From Robertmurraya korlensis (GTDB taxonomy: Bacteria > Bacillota > Bacilli > Bacillales > Cytobacillaceae), in contig NZ_JAMBNS010000009.1 in the NCBI RefSeq assembly GCF_023715225.1, positions 124,001 through 188,000 on the forward strand: DNA of 64,000 nt, given 5' to 3'. The notes beneath the pieces are model-generated. The model searched no databases and had not been told where the DNA came from. It saw nothing but the letters and a program-made list of their open reading frames with translations. The position numbers were made by a program, and so were the translations under genes. Below are positions 32,563-43,036 of the stretch, piece by piece (within the stretch, counting starts at the first letter, position 1; every line of letters begins with the position of its first letter).

Positions 32563-33241
32563 AATCAATTTTACAAATATCAATTGGACAATCTTCACAA
32601 TCAATTTCATCTCTTAAGAACGTTAAATTATGGATAGTAATAATTCCCTTATCAATGGAGATGATGTTATTCTTCCGTAATTCACTTAACAAGCGATTGG
32701 CAACTTCTCTGGATGTTCCACAAAAATTAGCAATCTCTTGGTTGGTCAAGGGTTGATCTATGACAATGCCATGTTCACGAACAATTCCATAACTATTACA
32801 TAAACGAATGAGGGTGGAGTACAATGCCCCTTTTTTACCGTGAAGAATAAGGTCTCTAAATTTAGTTTGGTTTCTCCTATGCTGTCCGTTTAACCATTTC
32901 ATAAATTGCAAAGATAATGCATGGTCGTTGCTAAGCCTTTCCTCTAAATCACCCTTATGAATGACCGCAACTTCACCATCTTCTACAATCTTTGCGTCCA
33001 ACATGTACTTAGGTGAAGCACAAAACAATGGAATCTCCCCAATAAGCTCTCCAGTAGAGCACATTCGAATCGTCAGTTCTCTTCCATCTGGGACCATTTT
33101 GCTGATTTGAATCTTTCCTTTAAGAACGACAAATAACTCCTCAGCCTTTTGGCCTTCTTGAAATAAATAATTTCCTTTTTCAATCTTACGTGTATACCTT
33201 GCCACTTGTATAAAATCTTGTAGATTTATGGAAGTATTCAT
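32561..33241 (-). CDS. fnr: Crp/Fnr family regulator with C-terminal Fe-S cysteines, copy 2
   Basis: A 226-residue paralogue of the regulator at 27.0 kb. The barrel, dimer helix and HTH (LTNQEIANFCGTSREVANRL) align without gaps by eye through most of the length. The C-terminal CEDCPIDIC gives the same CxxC-x4-C cluster set, and KFRDLILHGKKGALYSTLIR is shared almost word for word with copy 1. Its C-terminus and its place next to ywiC make it the closer positional counterpart of B. subtilis Fnr. Why the cluster keeps two copies is unknown. I see no FNR-type box in front of it. Confidence 0.9.
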   Translation of the reverse strand: MNTSINLQDFIQVARYTRKIEKGNYLFQEGQKAEELFVVLKGKIQISKMVPDGRELTIRMCSTGELIGEIPLFCASPKYMLDAKIVEDGEVAVIHKGDLEERLSNDHALSLQFMKWLNGQHRRNQTKFRDLILHGKKGALYSTLIRLCNSYGIVREHGIVIDQPLTNQEIANFCGTSREVANRLLSELRKNNIISIDKGIITIHNLTFLRDEIDCEDCPIDICKID

Positions 33242-33424
33242 GGAGATGTCACCGCCTGACGGCTTTGCTAGCCACTTTAATTAACTAGTCTAACTGTAAA
33301 AAGAAAAATCAATTTCGTCAACCTTAAAACCTCCCAATACGAGTAATTGTTTATACAGATTTTTTGTTAGAAGTACTAACATTAAAAATAATCTAAAAAA
33401 AATGAAAATAGTTTAAAAAATTGG

Positions 33425-33453
33425 TTGATTTTATTGTTAGCTATTTTTATAAT
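33425..33453 (+). promoter_or_regulatory. Promoter of the arginine operon
   Basis: TTGATT (33425-33430) and TATAAT (33448-33453) are separated by 17 bases, an excellent vegetative promoter 73 bp before argC. It is A/T-rich on both sides. Confidence 0.8.
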
Positions 33454-33485
33454 AAGGTACATTAAAACTTATAAAAATTAAATCG

Positions 33486-33503
33486 AATGATTAAATATGC
33501 AAA
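33486..33503 (+). promoter_or_regulatory. ArgR-binding ARG box before argC
   Basis: AATGATTAAATATGCAAA matches the 18-bp ARG box consensus (AATGAATWWWWATTCAWW) in 16 positions. It lies between the predicted transcription start and argC, so ArgR bound with arginine would block the operon. Confidence 0.75.
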
Positions 33504-33525
33504 GATATTCAGGAAGGGGCAAGGA

Positions 33526-34560
33526 ATGAAAGTATCAATTATCGGAACAACTGGATATGGTGGAGTTGAGTTGCTCCGTATATTGCACTCACACCCTGAA
33601 TTCGACATACATTCCATTCATTCAACAAAAGAAGAAGTGGCCATTTCAGATGAATATCCACATCTTTATGGAATTATTGATAAGAAAATGAGCAGCATTG
33701 ATGCTGATAAAATTGCCGAAGAAAGTGATTTAGTCTTTTTTGCTACTCCATCAGGGGTCTCCTCAAGTCTCGTTGATCAATTTATTGGAAAAGATATTAA
33801 GGTCATTGACCTATCAGGGGATTTAAGGTTAAAGGTTTCTTCTGATTATATAAAGTGGTATAAAAAAACACCCGCAAATGCGACCATCGTAGATGAAGCT
33901 GTATATGGATTAAGCGAATGGAATAAAGAGCAGGTAAAAGCGGCTAATTGGGTTGCCAATCCCGGATGCTATCCAACAGCTACTTTACTTGGGTTAGCAC
34001 CTGTTGTAAAGGAAGGATTAATTGACCCAAGGAGTATCATTGTTGATGCGAAATCAGGAACCTCTGGGGCAGGGAGAGCAGCGAGTCGATCAACATTATA
34101 TGCAGAGGTAAATGAGAATTTTAAAATTTACAAGGTGAATGAACATCAGCATATTCCTGAAATTGAGCAACAATTAATGCTTTGGAATAGTGAGATTCAG
34201 CCAATTACCTTTAGCACTCATCTTCTTCCGTTAACAAGAGGGATTATGGCCACAATGTATGTCCAGCTTTTAGCAGATTGGGAGACTGAAAGAGTCATAG
34301 AGTTATATCAATCGTATTATGAAAATGAGCCGTTTGTCCGAGTAAGACCACAAGGCTATTTTCCATCAGTCAAGGATGTATCAAGCTCGAATTTTTGTGA
34401 TATAGGTTTACACGTTGATAAGAGAACAAACCGATTAACAATCGTATCGGTAATCGATAATTTAATGAAGGGTGCTGCAGGGCAGGCCGTACAAAATGCA
34501 AACATCATGTTTGGTTTGGAGAGTCATTCAGGTTTGAAGTTTATGCCACTGTATCCGTAA
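33526..34560 (+). CDS. argC: N-acetyl-gamma-glutamyl-phosphate reductase ArgC
   Basis: A 344-residue NADPH-dependent reductase, third step of arginine synthesis. It has the N-terminal nucleotide motif GTTGYGGVELLR, the active-site Cys in NPGCYPTATLLG, KSGTSGAGR, and the His-containing HLLPLTRGIMAT. It is complete. The ATG at 33526 has a purine-rich AGGAAGGGG upstream; the frame runs 13 codons further up across the ARG box and is not expected to be used. First gene of argCJBD. Confidence 0.95.
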   Translation: MKVSIIGTTGYGGVELLRILHSHPEFDIHSIHSTKEEVAISDEYPHLYGIIDKKMSSIDADKIAEESDLVFFATPSGVSSSLVDQFIGKDIKVIDLSGDLRLKVSSDYIKWYKKTPANATIVDEAVYGLSEWNKEQVKAANWVANPGCYPTATLLGLAPVVKEGLIDPRSIIVDAKSGTSGAGRAASRSTLYAEVNENFKIYKVNEHQHIPEIEQQLMLWNSEIQPITFSTHLLPLTRGIMATMYVQLLADWETERVIELYQSYYENEPFVRVRPQGYFPSVKDVSSSNFCDIGLHVDKRTNRLTIVSVIDNLMKGAAGQAVQNANIMFGLESHSGLKFMPLYP

Positions 34561-34574
34561 TAGGAGGTTAAGAG

Positions 34575-35807
34575 ATGGAAGCTTTATCGGAAGTGTCACA
34601 AGTAAAAAAAGTAAATGGTGGTAGCGTAGTCTCACCAAAGGGATTTTATGCAGGTGGAGTACACGCGGGACTTCGTTATTCTAGAAAAGATGTTGGATTA
34701 ATATACAGTGAAGTACCTGCTAGTAGCGCAGCTGTATATACATTAAATCAGTTTCAAGCAGCCCCACTGAAGGTCACTCAGCAAAGTATTCAGGAAAATG
34801 GAAAGCTGCAAGCGGTGATTGTAAATAGTGCATGTGCAAATGCTTGTACAGGAGAAAAAGGTCTACAAGACGCCTACTCCATGCGAAAGCTGACAGCTGA
34901 TAAGCTTAACCTTGAAGAAACTTTTGTAGCGGTTGCTTCTACAGGAGTAATCGGTGAGTACCTTCAAATGGATCGAATTGCTGCAGGAATTTCAGAAATA
35001 CAATTTGGTCAAACACAAGAAGATGCAGAAGGATTTCAAACGGCGATTTTAACGACTGATACATGTATGAAAAGCAGTTGTTACACTACTGAGATTGACG
35101 GGAAACTGGTTACGATGGGTGGAGCTGCAAAAGGATCCGGAATGATTCATCCAAATATGGCTACTATGCTTGGCTTTATTACTTGTGATGCCGCAATTTC
35201 TCCTGAGTCTCTTAAGAAAGCCTTAAAAAGTGTTACCAACGAGTCCTTCAATCAGATAACAGTTGATGGTGACACATCTACGAATGATATGGTCCTTGTA
35301 ATGGCAAATGGAAAAGCTGGAAATGAGGAGCTTCATGAAGATCATAAGGATTGGGAAGCTTTCATTGAATTACTTAAAAATACGAGCCAAGACTTAGCAA
35401 AGCAAATTGCTCGTGACGGAGAGGGAGCAACAAAGCTAATAGAAGTGAGTGTCAAAGGTGCGGCTTCCAATGACGATGCACGTAAAGTTGCAAAGCAAAT
35501 TGTAGGTTCGAATCTTGTAAAAACAGCTATTTTCGGTGCAGATGCAAACTGGGGACGTATTATTGGTGCGATAGGTCAAGCAGGTGTCGAAGTGAATGTT
35601 GATACGGTTGATATTAAGCTCGGTGAAACAACCATGTTATTAAATAGTGTGCCTCAAGTATTTTCAGAGGATGAGGCAAAGAAATATTTAGAGAATGATA
35701 CGATTCATATTTTTGTCGATTTACAATTTGGAGACGGGGAAGGAAAGGCATGGGGATGTGACCTTTCTTACGATTACGTAAAAATTAATGCGAGCTATCG
35801 AACGTAA
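34575..35807 (+). CDS. argJ: Bifunctional ornithine acetyltransferase / N-acetylglutamate synthase ArgJ
   Basis: A 410-residue self-cleaving protein. The precursor is cut before the nucleophile Thr197 in HPNMATMLGF, giving alpha and beta chains. NSACANACTGEKG and DGDTSTNDM are family motifs. ArgJ moves the acetyl group from acetylornithine to glutamate, making the acetyl cycle; many Bacillus forms also use acetyl-CoA. AGGAGG precedes the ATG, 14 bp after argC. Confidence 0.97.
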   Translation: MEALSEVSQVKKVNGGSVVSPKGFYAGGVHAGLRYSRKDVGLIYSEVPASSAAVYTLNQFQAAPLKVTQQSIQENGKLQAVIVNSACANACTGEKGLQDAYSMRKLTADKLNLEETFVAVASTGVIGEYLQMDRIAAGISEIQFGQTQEDAEGFQTAILTTDTCMKSSCYTTEIDGKLVTMGGAAKGSGMIHPNMATMLGFITCDAAISPESLKKALKSVTNESFNQITVDGDTSTNDMVLVMANGKAGNEELHEDHKDWEAFIELLKNTSQDLAKQIARDGEGATKLIEVSVKGAASNDDARKVAKQIVGSNLVKTAIFGADANWGRIIGAIGQAGVEVNVDTVDIKLGETTMLLNSVPQVFSEDEAKKYLENDTIHIFVDLQFGDGEGKAWGCDLSYDYVKINASYRT

Positions 35808-35820
35808 GGGGGCACTTAGG

Positions 35821-36594
35821 TTGTCAACGATCGTAATTAAATGTGGTGGAAGTGTACTAAACGAACTATCTTCAAGTTTTTTTGAAAGTATAAAAGAAAT
35901 GAAGAAGAAAGGTTTTTCGGTGGTAATTGTTCATGGTGGAGGACCGGACATAAATGACATGCTTAAAAAGCTAAAAATTATGCCTGAATTTGTAAATGGA
36001 CTAAGGAAAACAACGAAAGAAACATTACAAGTTGCTGAAATGGTGCTTACAGGTAAAACAAATCGTAAGTTGGTCGAACAACTGAATGATTTTGGTCTCA
36101 AAGCGCTAGGGTTAAATGGTAGTGACTCTAACCTAATTCAAGCAGAATACCTTGACAAAGAGCGACTTGGATATGTTGGTAAGGTCCAAGCGATTAATAA
36201 AGACCTCATACAATTAATGGTTGATTCGGGACATATACCTGTAATTACACCGATTGCGATAAATAAACAAAATGCCAAGCTTAACGTAAATGCAGATTAT
36301 GCAGCTGCTGCGGTTGCGAGTGGTTTAGAAGCAGAGCAGTGCTTATTCGTAACAGATGTCGATGGAATTCTCGTAAACAACCAAGTGAAGAAAGAACTTA
36401 ATAAGCGAGAAGTGAATGAATTGATTGAAAACGGTACGATATATGGTGGCATGATTCCTAAAGTCGAATCAGCTTTGTCAGCGATAGACATGGGGCTTAA
36501 GAGCGTAATGATTGTGAATGGGAAAAAAGGATTTTTTGAGAATGATCAATGGCTTGGTACTCAGATTTGTAGAAAGGAAGGGATTCTTCAATGA
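35821..36594 (+). CDS. argB: Acetylglutamate kinase ArgB
   Basis: A 257-residue amino acid kinase, second step of arginine synthesis. VIKCGGSVL is the phosphate-binding start, VIVHGGGPDINDML the glutamate side, and LNVNADYAAAAVA and FVTDVDGIL the nucleotide site. The TTG start at 35821 follows AAGGGGG; an upstream in-frame ATG lies within argJ. Arginine feedback sensitivity cannot be judged by eye; the short N-terminus points to the arginine-insensitive type. Confidence 0.95.
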   Translation: MSTIVIKCGGSVLNELSSSFFESIKEMKKKGFSVVIVHGGGPDINDMLKKLKIMPEFVNGLRKTTKETLQVAEMVLTGKTNRKLVEQLNDFGLKALGLNGSDSNLIQAEYLDKERLGYVGKVQAINKDLIQLMVDSGHIPVITPIAINKQNAKLNVNADYAAAAVASGLEAEQCLFVTDVDGILVNNQVKKELNKREVNELIENGTIYGGMIPKVESALSAIDMGLKSVMIVNGKKGFFENDQWLGTQICRKEGILQ

Positions 36595-37745
36595 GTGGTC
36601 TTTTTCCAACATATGCAAGATGGGAAGTGGAGCCAGCTAAGGCTGTAGGTTCCTATTTATACGATATAAATAATAAGAAATATTTAGATTTTACTTCTGG
36701 AATCGGAGTGTGTAACCTTGGACATCAGCCAGAAGCTGTAAAAAAGGCTGTGATTCATCAGTTGGATCAATTCTGGCATGTATCGAATTTGTTTCCTCAA
36801 GAAAAGCAAGTGCTTGCGGCAAAAATGCTTGCTGATGCCGCTGGATTAGAGGCCGTATTTTTTGCAAATAGTGGTGCTGAAGCCAATGAGGGAGCAATCA
36901 AGCTCGCAAGAAAAGCAACGGGGAGAACAAAAATTATTACGTTTCAACAATCCTTTCATGGAAGAACGTTTGCGACGATGTCTGCGACCGGTCAAGACAA
37001 GATTAAAGAAGGCTACGGTAACATGCTCGAAACATTCGTTTATGTTCCATTTAACGATATCAATTCACTAAAAGCTGAAATGTCTCATGAAGTGGCTGCT
37101 GTAATGCTTGAAGTCATTCAAGGTGAGGGAGGTATACATGTAGGCGAAGAGGCATTTCTGAAAGATGTAGAGAAGCTTTGTAAGGAATATGGGGCGTTAT
37201 TCGTTATTGATGAAATCCAAACAGGGATAGGTAGAACGGGAAAGCCTTTTGCTTTTCAACAGTACGATTTATCTCCTGATATCGTGACTTCAGCCAAGGG
37301 GTTAGGTAGTGGTTTTCCAATTGGTGCAGTAATCGGTACAGAACAGTTGGTGAGGTTTTTTGGACCGGGAAGCCATGGTTCAACGTTTGGAGGAAATCCA
37401 GTTTCCATTAGTGCTGCGATAGCTACGATGGAAGAGATCTTTGCTCCCGAATTCTTAGAATCCGTTGTTAAAAAGGGAGAATACACGAAATCGTTACTTG
37501 AACAGGAATTAAAGGATATTTCTGTAGTGAAGGAGATTCGTGGCTCCGGATTAATGATAGGTATTGAATTACAAAATTCGGTAGGTTCACTTCTAAAGGA
37601 TTTAAGAGAAAGCGGATTGTTAGCATTACCAGCTGGTGAAAATGTTCTCCGTCTTCTGCCGCCATTAACTGTTACTGAGGAACAAATAAATGAAGCGGTA
37701 AATATAATTAAAATGGTCTTACAAAAATCGTATATAACAGCCTAA
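36591..37745 (+). CDS. argD: Acetylornithine aminotransferase ArgD
   Basis: A 384-residue class III PLP aminotransferase. It has NSGAEANEGAIKLARK for phosphate binding, DEIQTGIGRTGKPF with the PLP-stacking Asp, and the catalytic Lys in SAKGLGSGFPIGAV. It converts N-acetylglutamate semialdehyde to N-acetylornithine. Its ATG overlaps the argB stop (ATGA). It ends in a weak hairpin before carA. Confidence 0.95.
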   Translation: MSGLFPTYARWEVEPAKAVGSYLYDINNKKYLDFTSGIGVCNLGHQPEAVKKAVIHQLDQFWHVSNLFPQEKQVLAAKMLADAAGLEAVFFANSGAEANEGAIKLARKATGRTKIITFQQSFHGRTFATMSATGQDKIKEGYGNMLETFVYVPFNDINSLKAEMSHEVAAVMLEVIQGEGGIHVGEEAFLKDVEKLCKEYGALFVIDEIQTGIGRTGKPFAFQQYDLSPDIVTSAKGLGSGFPIGAVIGTEQLVRFFGPGSHGSTFGGNPVSISAAIATMEEIFAPEFLESVVKKGEYTKSLLEQELKDISVVKEIRGSGLMIGIELQNSVGSLLKDLRESGLLALPAGENVLRLLPPLTVTEEQINEAVNIIKMVLQKSYITA

Positions 37746-37760
37746 ATGGCTGCTCTTTTT
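37736..37760 (+). terminator. Weak terminator after argD
   Basis: CAGCC and GGCTG (5-bp stem) overlap the argD stop and are followed by CTCTTTTTT. The stem is short, so some read-through into carAB is likely. Confidence 0.5.
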
Positions 37761-37768
37761 TACAGGTT

Positions 37769-37806
37769 GTTGCATAAAAATTAAGTTTCAGATATAAATA
37801 TTCACA
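37769..37806 (+). promoter_or_regulatory. carA promoter region with two ARG-box-like sites
   Basis: TTGCAT (37770-37775) and TATAAA (37793-37798) are 17 bases apart. A first ARG-box-like sequence, GTTGCATAAAAATTAAGT (37769-37786), covers the -35. A second, ending in the perfect half ATATTCA (about 37790-37806), covers the -10. carAB-argF would thus have its own arginine-repressed promoter. Confidence 0.6.
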
Positions 37807-37823
37807 ATTTACGAGGTGGAACA

Positions 37824-38906
37824 ATGAAAGCATATGTGCATTTAAAAAGTGGTGACACGTTCGAAGGAAAATGGGTTGTCAAAACAGACAATGAACCAGT
37901 GTCCGGGGAGATTGTATTTTTTACAGGAATGACTGGGTATCAAGAAGTATTGACTGACCCTTCATATAAGGATCAAATCATCGTATTTACGTATCCTCTA
38001 ATTGGTAACTACGGGATAAATCTTGAAGATTTTGAAAGTAAACAACCACATGTTGCTGGGGTCATTGTATATGAAGCTTGTATGAATAACTCTCATTACC
38101 AAGCTAAATACTCGTTAAGTGAATATTTACAAAAATGGGGAATTCCACTAATTGAACACGTGGATACGAGAGAAGTTGTAAAACAAATCCGAAACGAGGG
38201 TTCCATGCCTGTCGTGATTAACACGGATACCACTAAACCACAATCCTTCGAGCTTGGAGATATGGAAAAGGTATCGAAAGTATCTTCAACACAGATCTCA
38301 ACGGAAGGGCACGAAGGAGATTTTCACGTCGTATTAATGGATTTTGGAAATAAGAAGTCGATTCAACACTCGCTGTTAAATAGAGGCTGCAAGGTAACAA
38401 CTGTTCCTTATAATAGCTCATATGAAGAAATAAAAAAGCTTAATCCGGATGGCATTTTATTGTCCAATGGACCTGGAGACCCGAAGCATCTCAAGCATTT
38501 ATTACCTAACATTTCAAAGGTCATTAAAGCGTATCCGACCCTTGGAATTTGTTTAGGTCACCAGCTAGCCGGTTTAGCTTTAGGAGCAGATACAAAGAAA
38601 TTATTGTTTGGACATCGTGGTGCTAATCATCCAGTCATGGATAAAGAAACGAAGACGGTATTTATGACCTCTCAGAATCATAGCTATTACGTTGATGAAA
38701 AAAGCTTAGCTGGCACGGGTCTTAAAACTCGATTTTATAATTTACATGATTCAACGATTGAAGGATTTTTCCATGAAAGCTATCAGTTAATAACGACACA
38801 ATTTCATCCTGAAGCAAACCCAGGTCCTTCAGAGGGTGAATATATATTTGATGAATTTTTGCAATTAATTAAAGAAAATAATGGGAGTCAAGTTGCATAT
38901 GCCTAA
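37824..38906 (+). CDS. carA: Carbamoyl-phosphate synthase small subunit CarA (arginine-linked)
   Basis: A 360-residue glutamine amidotransferase subunit. The N-terminal CarA domain (FFTGMTGYQEVLTDPSYKDQ) precedes the class I amidotransferase domain with catalytic Cys in LGICLGHQLAG and His/Glu in QFHPEANPG. It hydrolyses glutamine and passes ammonia to CarB. Its position inside the arginine operon marks it as the arginine-specific enzyme, distinct from the pyrimidine PyrAA. carB overlaps by 8 bp. Confidence 0.97.
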   Translation: MKAYVHLKSGDTFEGKWVVKTDNEPVSGEIVFFTGMTGYQEVLTDPSYKDQIIVFTYPLIGNYGINLEDFESKQPHVAGVIVYEACMNNSHYQAKYSLSEYLQKWGIPLIEHVDTREVVKQIRNEGSMPVVINTDTTKPQSFELGDMEKVSKVSSTQISTEGHEGDFHVVLMDFGNKKSIQHSLLNRGCKVTTVPYNSSYEEIKKLNPDGILLSNGPGDPKHLKHLLPNISKVIKAYPTLGICLGHQLAGLALGADTKKLLFGHRGANHPVMDKETKTVFMTSQNHSYYVDEKSLAGTGLKTRFYNLHDSTIEGFFHESYQLITTQFHPEANPGPSEGEYIFDEFLQLIKENNGSQVAYA

Positions 38907-41900
38907 AGATCAATCTATCACATCCATATTAGTCATCGGTTCGGGACCGATCATCATCGGGCAAGCGGCAGAATTCGATTATGCAGGCACACAAGCCTGC
39001 ATGGCCTTAAAAGAGGAAGGGTACCGAGTTATATTAGTAAATAATAATCCGGCTACCATTATGACAGATAGTCATTTTGCTGATGCTATATATTTCGAGC
39101 CGCTTACAGTAGATGTTATCGAGAAAATTATAAAAAAAGAACAGCCTGATGGGTTACTTGCAACATTAGGTGGTCAAACGGGACTAAACCTTGCATTTCA
39201 ATTAGCCGAGCATGGAATTCTTGAGAAATACGGAGTAAAGGTTCTAGGTACCTCCATTGAGTCAATTAAAAAAGGTGAGGATCGTTCCGCATTTCGTCAA
39301 TTAATGAACGAGCTTGGAGAACCTGTACCGGAAAGTAAGATTGTTCATACCGTTGATGAAGCAGTCAGCTTTTCAAAAGAAATTGGTTTTCCAATTATCA
39401 TAAGACCTGCATACACTCTTGGTGGAACAGGTGGAGGAATTGCATCAAATGAGGAGGAATTCCTCCAATTGGTCCAAGGAGGACTTAAGGAAAGTCCCAT
39501 CCATCAATGCTTAATTGAAAAAAGTATTGCTGGTTTTAAAGAAGTTGAGTATGAAGTAATGCGTGATGCTTCCAATACATGCATTATCATTTGTAATATG
39601 GAAAATCTAGACCCAGTTGGAATCCACACAGGTGATTCAATCGTTGTTGCTCCTTCTCAAACATTAACAGATGAAGAATATCAAATGCTCAGGTCTGCTT
39701 CAATTAAGATCATTTCTGCGCTTGGAATCGTAGGTGGATGTAATATCCAATTTGCTCTAGATCCGGTAAGTAAGAATTATTACTTAATTGAAGTAAATCC
39801 TCGGGTAAGTCGTTCTTCTGCACTTGCTTCAAAAGCAACGGGTTATCCAATTGCGAGAATGGCTGCCAAACTTTCAGTAGGTTATGAGTTGTCAGAGTTA
39901 ATTAATCCTGTAACAGGTGATACGTTTGCAAGCTTCGAGCCTGCATTGGATTATGTTGTTGTTAAGTTTCCAAAGTGGCCATTTGATAAGTTCCCAACCA
40001 TTGAACGAAAGTTGGGTACACAAATGAAAGCAACGGGAGAGGTAATGGGAATCGACCGTAACTTTGAACGAGCACTTTTAAAAGCCATTCGCTCTCTCGA
40101 AATTAAGGTACAGGACTTAGAGATGTCCTCCTTAAAAACATTAAGTAAAGAACAATTATATGTTGAACTTGCAAAACAAAACGATGAGCGCTTTTTCATT
40201 TTAATGGAGCTAATGAGGCGTGGGGAAGAAGTAAATACCCTACATGAATTGACGAAGATTGACTTCTTTTTCTTGTACTACATGAAGAAGCTTGCTCAGT
40301 TAGAAAAGGAAATTTATGAAGTTACTATCCAATCTGTTACAAAGGAACAGTTACAGCTTTTTAAGGAAAAAGGATTTAGTGATCGTTTTCTAGCAAAAGC
40401 ATGGAATGTGACGGAAGCAGAACTGAGAGAAACACGTAAAAAACACCGTGTTTTGCCAGCGTACAAAATGGTAGATACATGTGCAGCTGAGTTTTCTGCC
40501 GTTACGAATTATTTTTACTCCACTTACTTTGGAAAAAATGAACAAATTCCTTCAGATAAAAGAAAGGTAGTCATCGTTGGCAGTGGTCCGATTCGAATTG
40601 GCCAAGGCATTGAGTTTGATTACTGCTCCGTTCATGGAGTGTTTGCTTTAAAAGAAGAAGGTATTGAAACGATTATGATCAATAATAATCCGGAAACGGT
40701 TAGTACGGATTTTGCTACAGCTGATCGTTTGTATTTTGAGCCGTTAACCGTGGAAGATATTTTGAATGTGTTAGAAGCCGAGAAAACAAATGAGGTTATC
40801 ATTCAACTAGGCGGTCAAACTGCGATAAACTTAGCGGAAGGTCTTGAACAAGCGGGAGTAACTATTTTAGGTACTGGTTCAGAGGTGATCGATGTACTAG
40901 AAGAAAGAGATAAATTTTATCAACTTCTTGATGAACTAGCGATCCCAAGACTAGAAGGCCAATTTGTAAATAGTGTTGAGGAGCTTAACCTGGCTGCTAA
41001 CTCTATTGGTTATCCAATCCTCATTCGCCCTTCTTATGTTATCGGTGGAAGAGGTATGGTCACTATTAAGGAGTCCAGTGAGCTTCAAGTATTTATTGAA
41101 GAGACGGATTTACAGTTCCCATACCTTGTTGATCAATTTTTACCAGCAATAGAAGCAGAGCTTGACCTTGTCAGTGATGGAGAAAATGTCCTCGCCCCTG
41201 TGGTGATGGAACATATTGAACGAACAGGAGTCCATTCCGGCGATAGCTTGTCTGTGTTACCTCCACACACGTTATCAAAAAAAGTTCAAGAGAAAATGCT
41301 TTCTTATGCAACAAAAATTACTACTCATCTTAAATATAAAGGTCTTCTAAATATACAGTTTATAATCGATCAAGAAGATGTATATGTACTAGAAGTGAAT
41401 CCACGTGCTAGTCGAACGGTTCCGATAATAAGTAAAGTTACAGGTGTACCATTAGTTCAAATTGCGACAAAAATATTGCTTGGGAAATACCGGTTGTCGA
41501 AAAATGATGAATCATTGAATTTAAATGATCTTCCATTTGTTTGTGTGAAGTACCCTGTGTTTTCAAATTATGCGTTAAAAGGGTTAGATTCAAAGGTGAG
41601 TCCAGAGATGCGATCAACTGGAGAAGGTATCAGTTTAGCAATGACTTATGAGGAAGCCATGAAGAAGTCCTTCCACACCTTATTGAAAGACCGACCAACT
41701 GGAAAAGTAGCGGTAAAACCAAGTTATATTTCAAAAATCAAAGAAGCTGGGATAGATGAAGAAACAATTATTGAGACAAATGAATTATCAGCAAACAAAG
41801 TAAAAGATGAGGCAATTATTGCTTATTACAACCCTGATCAAGGACTAGAAGACAAAAGTGTGAGGGAAACAGCTACGAAAAATCGTGTTCTTACATTCAC

Positions 41901-42009
41901 AGAAGAAGAAACATTATTAGCATTTCTAGCTGGGCAAACAACAAAGGAATTTACTGTTCATTCACTTAATGAATGGTTATCAAAGAAAAGAGAGGTGAAG
42001 CTTACATGA
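38899..42009 (+). CDS. carB: Carbamoyl-phosphate synthase large subunit CarB (arginine-linked)
   Basis: A 1036-residue enzyme with the duplicated ATP-grasp halves: each begins with an [12 protein letters not shown]- or [12 protein letters not shown]-like loop (near residues 15 and 560) and contains LGGQT. The C-terminal MGS-like allosteric segment is short and divergent, ending near [10 protein letters not shown]. It forms carbamoyl phosphate for ArgF. The ATG at 38899 has GGGAG eleven bases upstream; an ATG at 38881 in the same frame would add six residues and cannot be excluded. Its stop overlaps the argF start. Confidence 0.95.
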   Translation: MPKDQSITSILVIGSGPIIIGQAAEFDYAGTQACMALKEEGYRVILVNNNPATIMTDSHFADAIYFEPLTVDVIEKIIKKEQPDGLLATLGGQTGLNLAFQLAEHGILEKYGVKVLGTSIESIKKGEDRSAFRQLMNELGEPVPESKIVHTVDEAVSFSKEIGFPIIIRPAYTLGGTGGGIASNEEEFLQLVQGGLKESPIHQCLIEKSIAGFKEVEYEVMRDASNTCIIICNMENLDPVGIHTGDSIVVAPSQTLTDEEYQMLRSASIKIISALGIVGGCNIQFALDPVSKNYYLIEVNPRVSRSSALASKATGYPIARMAAKLSVGYELSELINPVTGDTFASFEPALDYVVVKFPKWPFDKFPTIERKLGTQMKATGEVMGIDRNFERALLKAIRSLEIKVQDLEMSSLKTLSKEQLYVELAKQNDERFFILMELMRRGEEVNTLHELTKIDFFFLYYMKKLAQLEKEIYEVTIQSVTKEQLQLFKEKGFSDRFLAKAWNVTEAELRETRKKHRVLPAYKMVDTCAAEFSAVTNYFYSTYFGKNEQIPSDKRKVVIVGSGPIRIGQGIEFDYCSVHGVFALKEEGIETIMINNNPETVSTDFATADRLYFEPLTVEDILNVLEAEKTNEVIIQLGGQTAINLAEGLEQAGVTILGTGSEVIDVLEERDKFYQLLDELAIPRLEGQFVNSVEELNLAANSIGYPILIRPSYVIGGRGMVTIKESSELQVFIEETDLQFPYLVDQFLPAIEAELDLVSDGENVLAPVVMEHIERTGVHSGDSLSVLPPHTLSKKVQEKMLSYATKITTHLKYKGLLNIQFIIDQEDVYVLEVNPRASRTVPIISKVTGVPLVQIATKILLGKYRLSKNDESLNLNDLPFVCVKYPVFSNYALKGLDSKVSPEMRSTGEGISLAMTYEEAMKKSFHTLLKDRPTGKVAVKPSYISKIKEAGIDEETIIETNELSANKVKDEAIIAYYNPDQGLEDKSVRETATKNRVLTFTEEETLLAFLAGQTTKEFTVHSLNEWLSKKREVKLT

Positions 42010-42959
42010 TCTCGGTTAAAACCAATGAGAAAAAAGCTGACTTAAAGGATATGTTAACATTAAGAGATTACTCTTCAGAACAAATTAATGATCTGTTAAC
42101 AAACGCGATAAAAATTAAAAATGCCTTTAAACTAGGAGAGTCATATACGCCACTAAAAGGGAAAATTCTAGGAATGATATTTGATAAGTCTTCCACAAGA
42201 ACACGTGTATCATTCGAAGCAGGAATGATTCAGCTTGGTGGGTCCGCTATGTACTTAAACGGAAAAGACCTGCAAATTGGTAGAGGGGAACCGATTTCTG
42301 ATACGGCAAAAGTGTTATCAGAGTATATTGATGGAATTATGATCCGTACTCATTATCACCATACGGTTGAAGAACTTGCCAAGCATGCGTCAATTCCTGT
42401 CATAAATGGCCTAACAGATATGTATCATCCATGCCAGGCACTTGCTGACCTTCAAACGATTTTGGAATGTAAAGGCTCTTTAACAGGTCTGAAAATAGCC
42501 TATATTGGTGATGGCAATAATGTGGCACACTCCCTCATTATTGGTGCAGTGAAAATGGGAATGCATATCGCTGTCGCAAGTCCAGATGGATACGAACCAA
42601 ATCCTGAGATTGTAGCGTATTCGAAAGAAATTGCTGAACAAACAGGTGGTTCTGTGATTATTACAAACGACGCTGTTGAAGCAGCCAATCAAGCTGATGT
42701 TGTGTATACAGATGTTTGGACGAGTATGGGTCAAGAAGAAGAAAATGAAATTCGCCTTAAAGCATTTGCCGATTATCAAGTTAATACAGAACTTGTAAAG
42801 CATGCTAAGCCTGATTATTTATTCATGCATTGCTTACCTGCTCACCGTGGGGAAGAAGTTTCCCATGAGGTGATTGATGGAGAGAACTCAGTTGTTTTCC
42901 ATCAAGCTGGAAATCGACTTCATGCACAAAAGGCGTTACTAGTTGAATTACTTGGATAA
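42006..42959 (+). CDS. argF: Ornithine carbamoyltransferase ArgF
   Basis: A 317-residue transcarbamylase joining carbamoyl phosphate to ornithine. It has the STRTRVSFE phosphate loop, [11 protein letters not shown] and the ornithine-site [11 protein letters not shown]. The ATG at 42006 overlaps the carB TGA. GAGAGGTG lies just upstream. It is the last gene of argCJBD-carAB-argF and ends at a strong terminator. Confidence 0.97.
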   Translation: MISVKTNEKKADLKDMLTLRDYSSEQINDLLTNAIKIKNAFKLGESYTPLKGKILGMIFDKSSTRTRVSFEAGMIQLGGSAMYLNGKDLQIGRGEPISDTAKVLSEYIDGIMIRTHYHHTVEELAKHASIPVINGLTDMYHPCQALADLQTILECKGSLTGLKIAYIGDGNNVAHSLIIGAVKMGMHIAVASPDGYEPNPEIVAYSKEIAEQTGGSVIITNDAVEAANQADVVYTDVWTSMGQEEENEIRLKAFADYQVNTELVKHAKPDYLFMHCLPAHRGEEVSHEVIDGENSVVFHQAGNRLHAQKALLVELLG

Positions 42960-42963
42960 AAAA

Positions 42964-42994
42964 GGATTCCTGCGATTTCGCAGGGATTTTTTTA
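42964..42994 (+). terminator. Intrinsic terminator of the arginine operon
   Basis: A TCCTGCGA/TCGCAGGGA stem with a tight loop and seven T follows the argF stop. Confidence 0.9.
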
Positions 42995-43036
42995 TTTGGG
43001 TAATACTATAATCGACCATTAGAAAGGAGTGGGATT

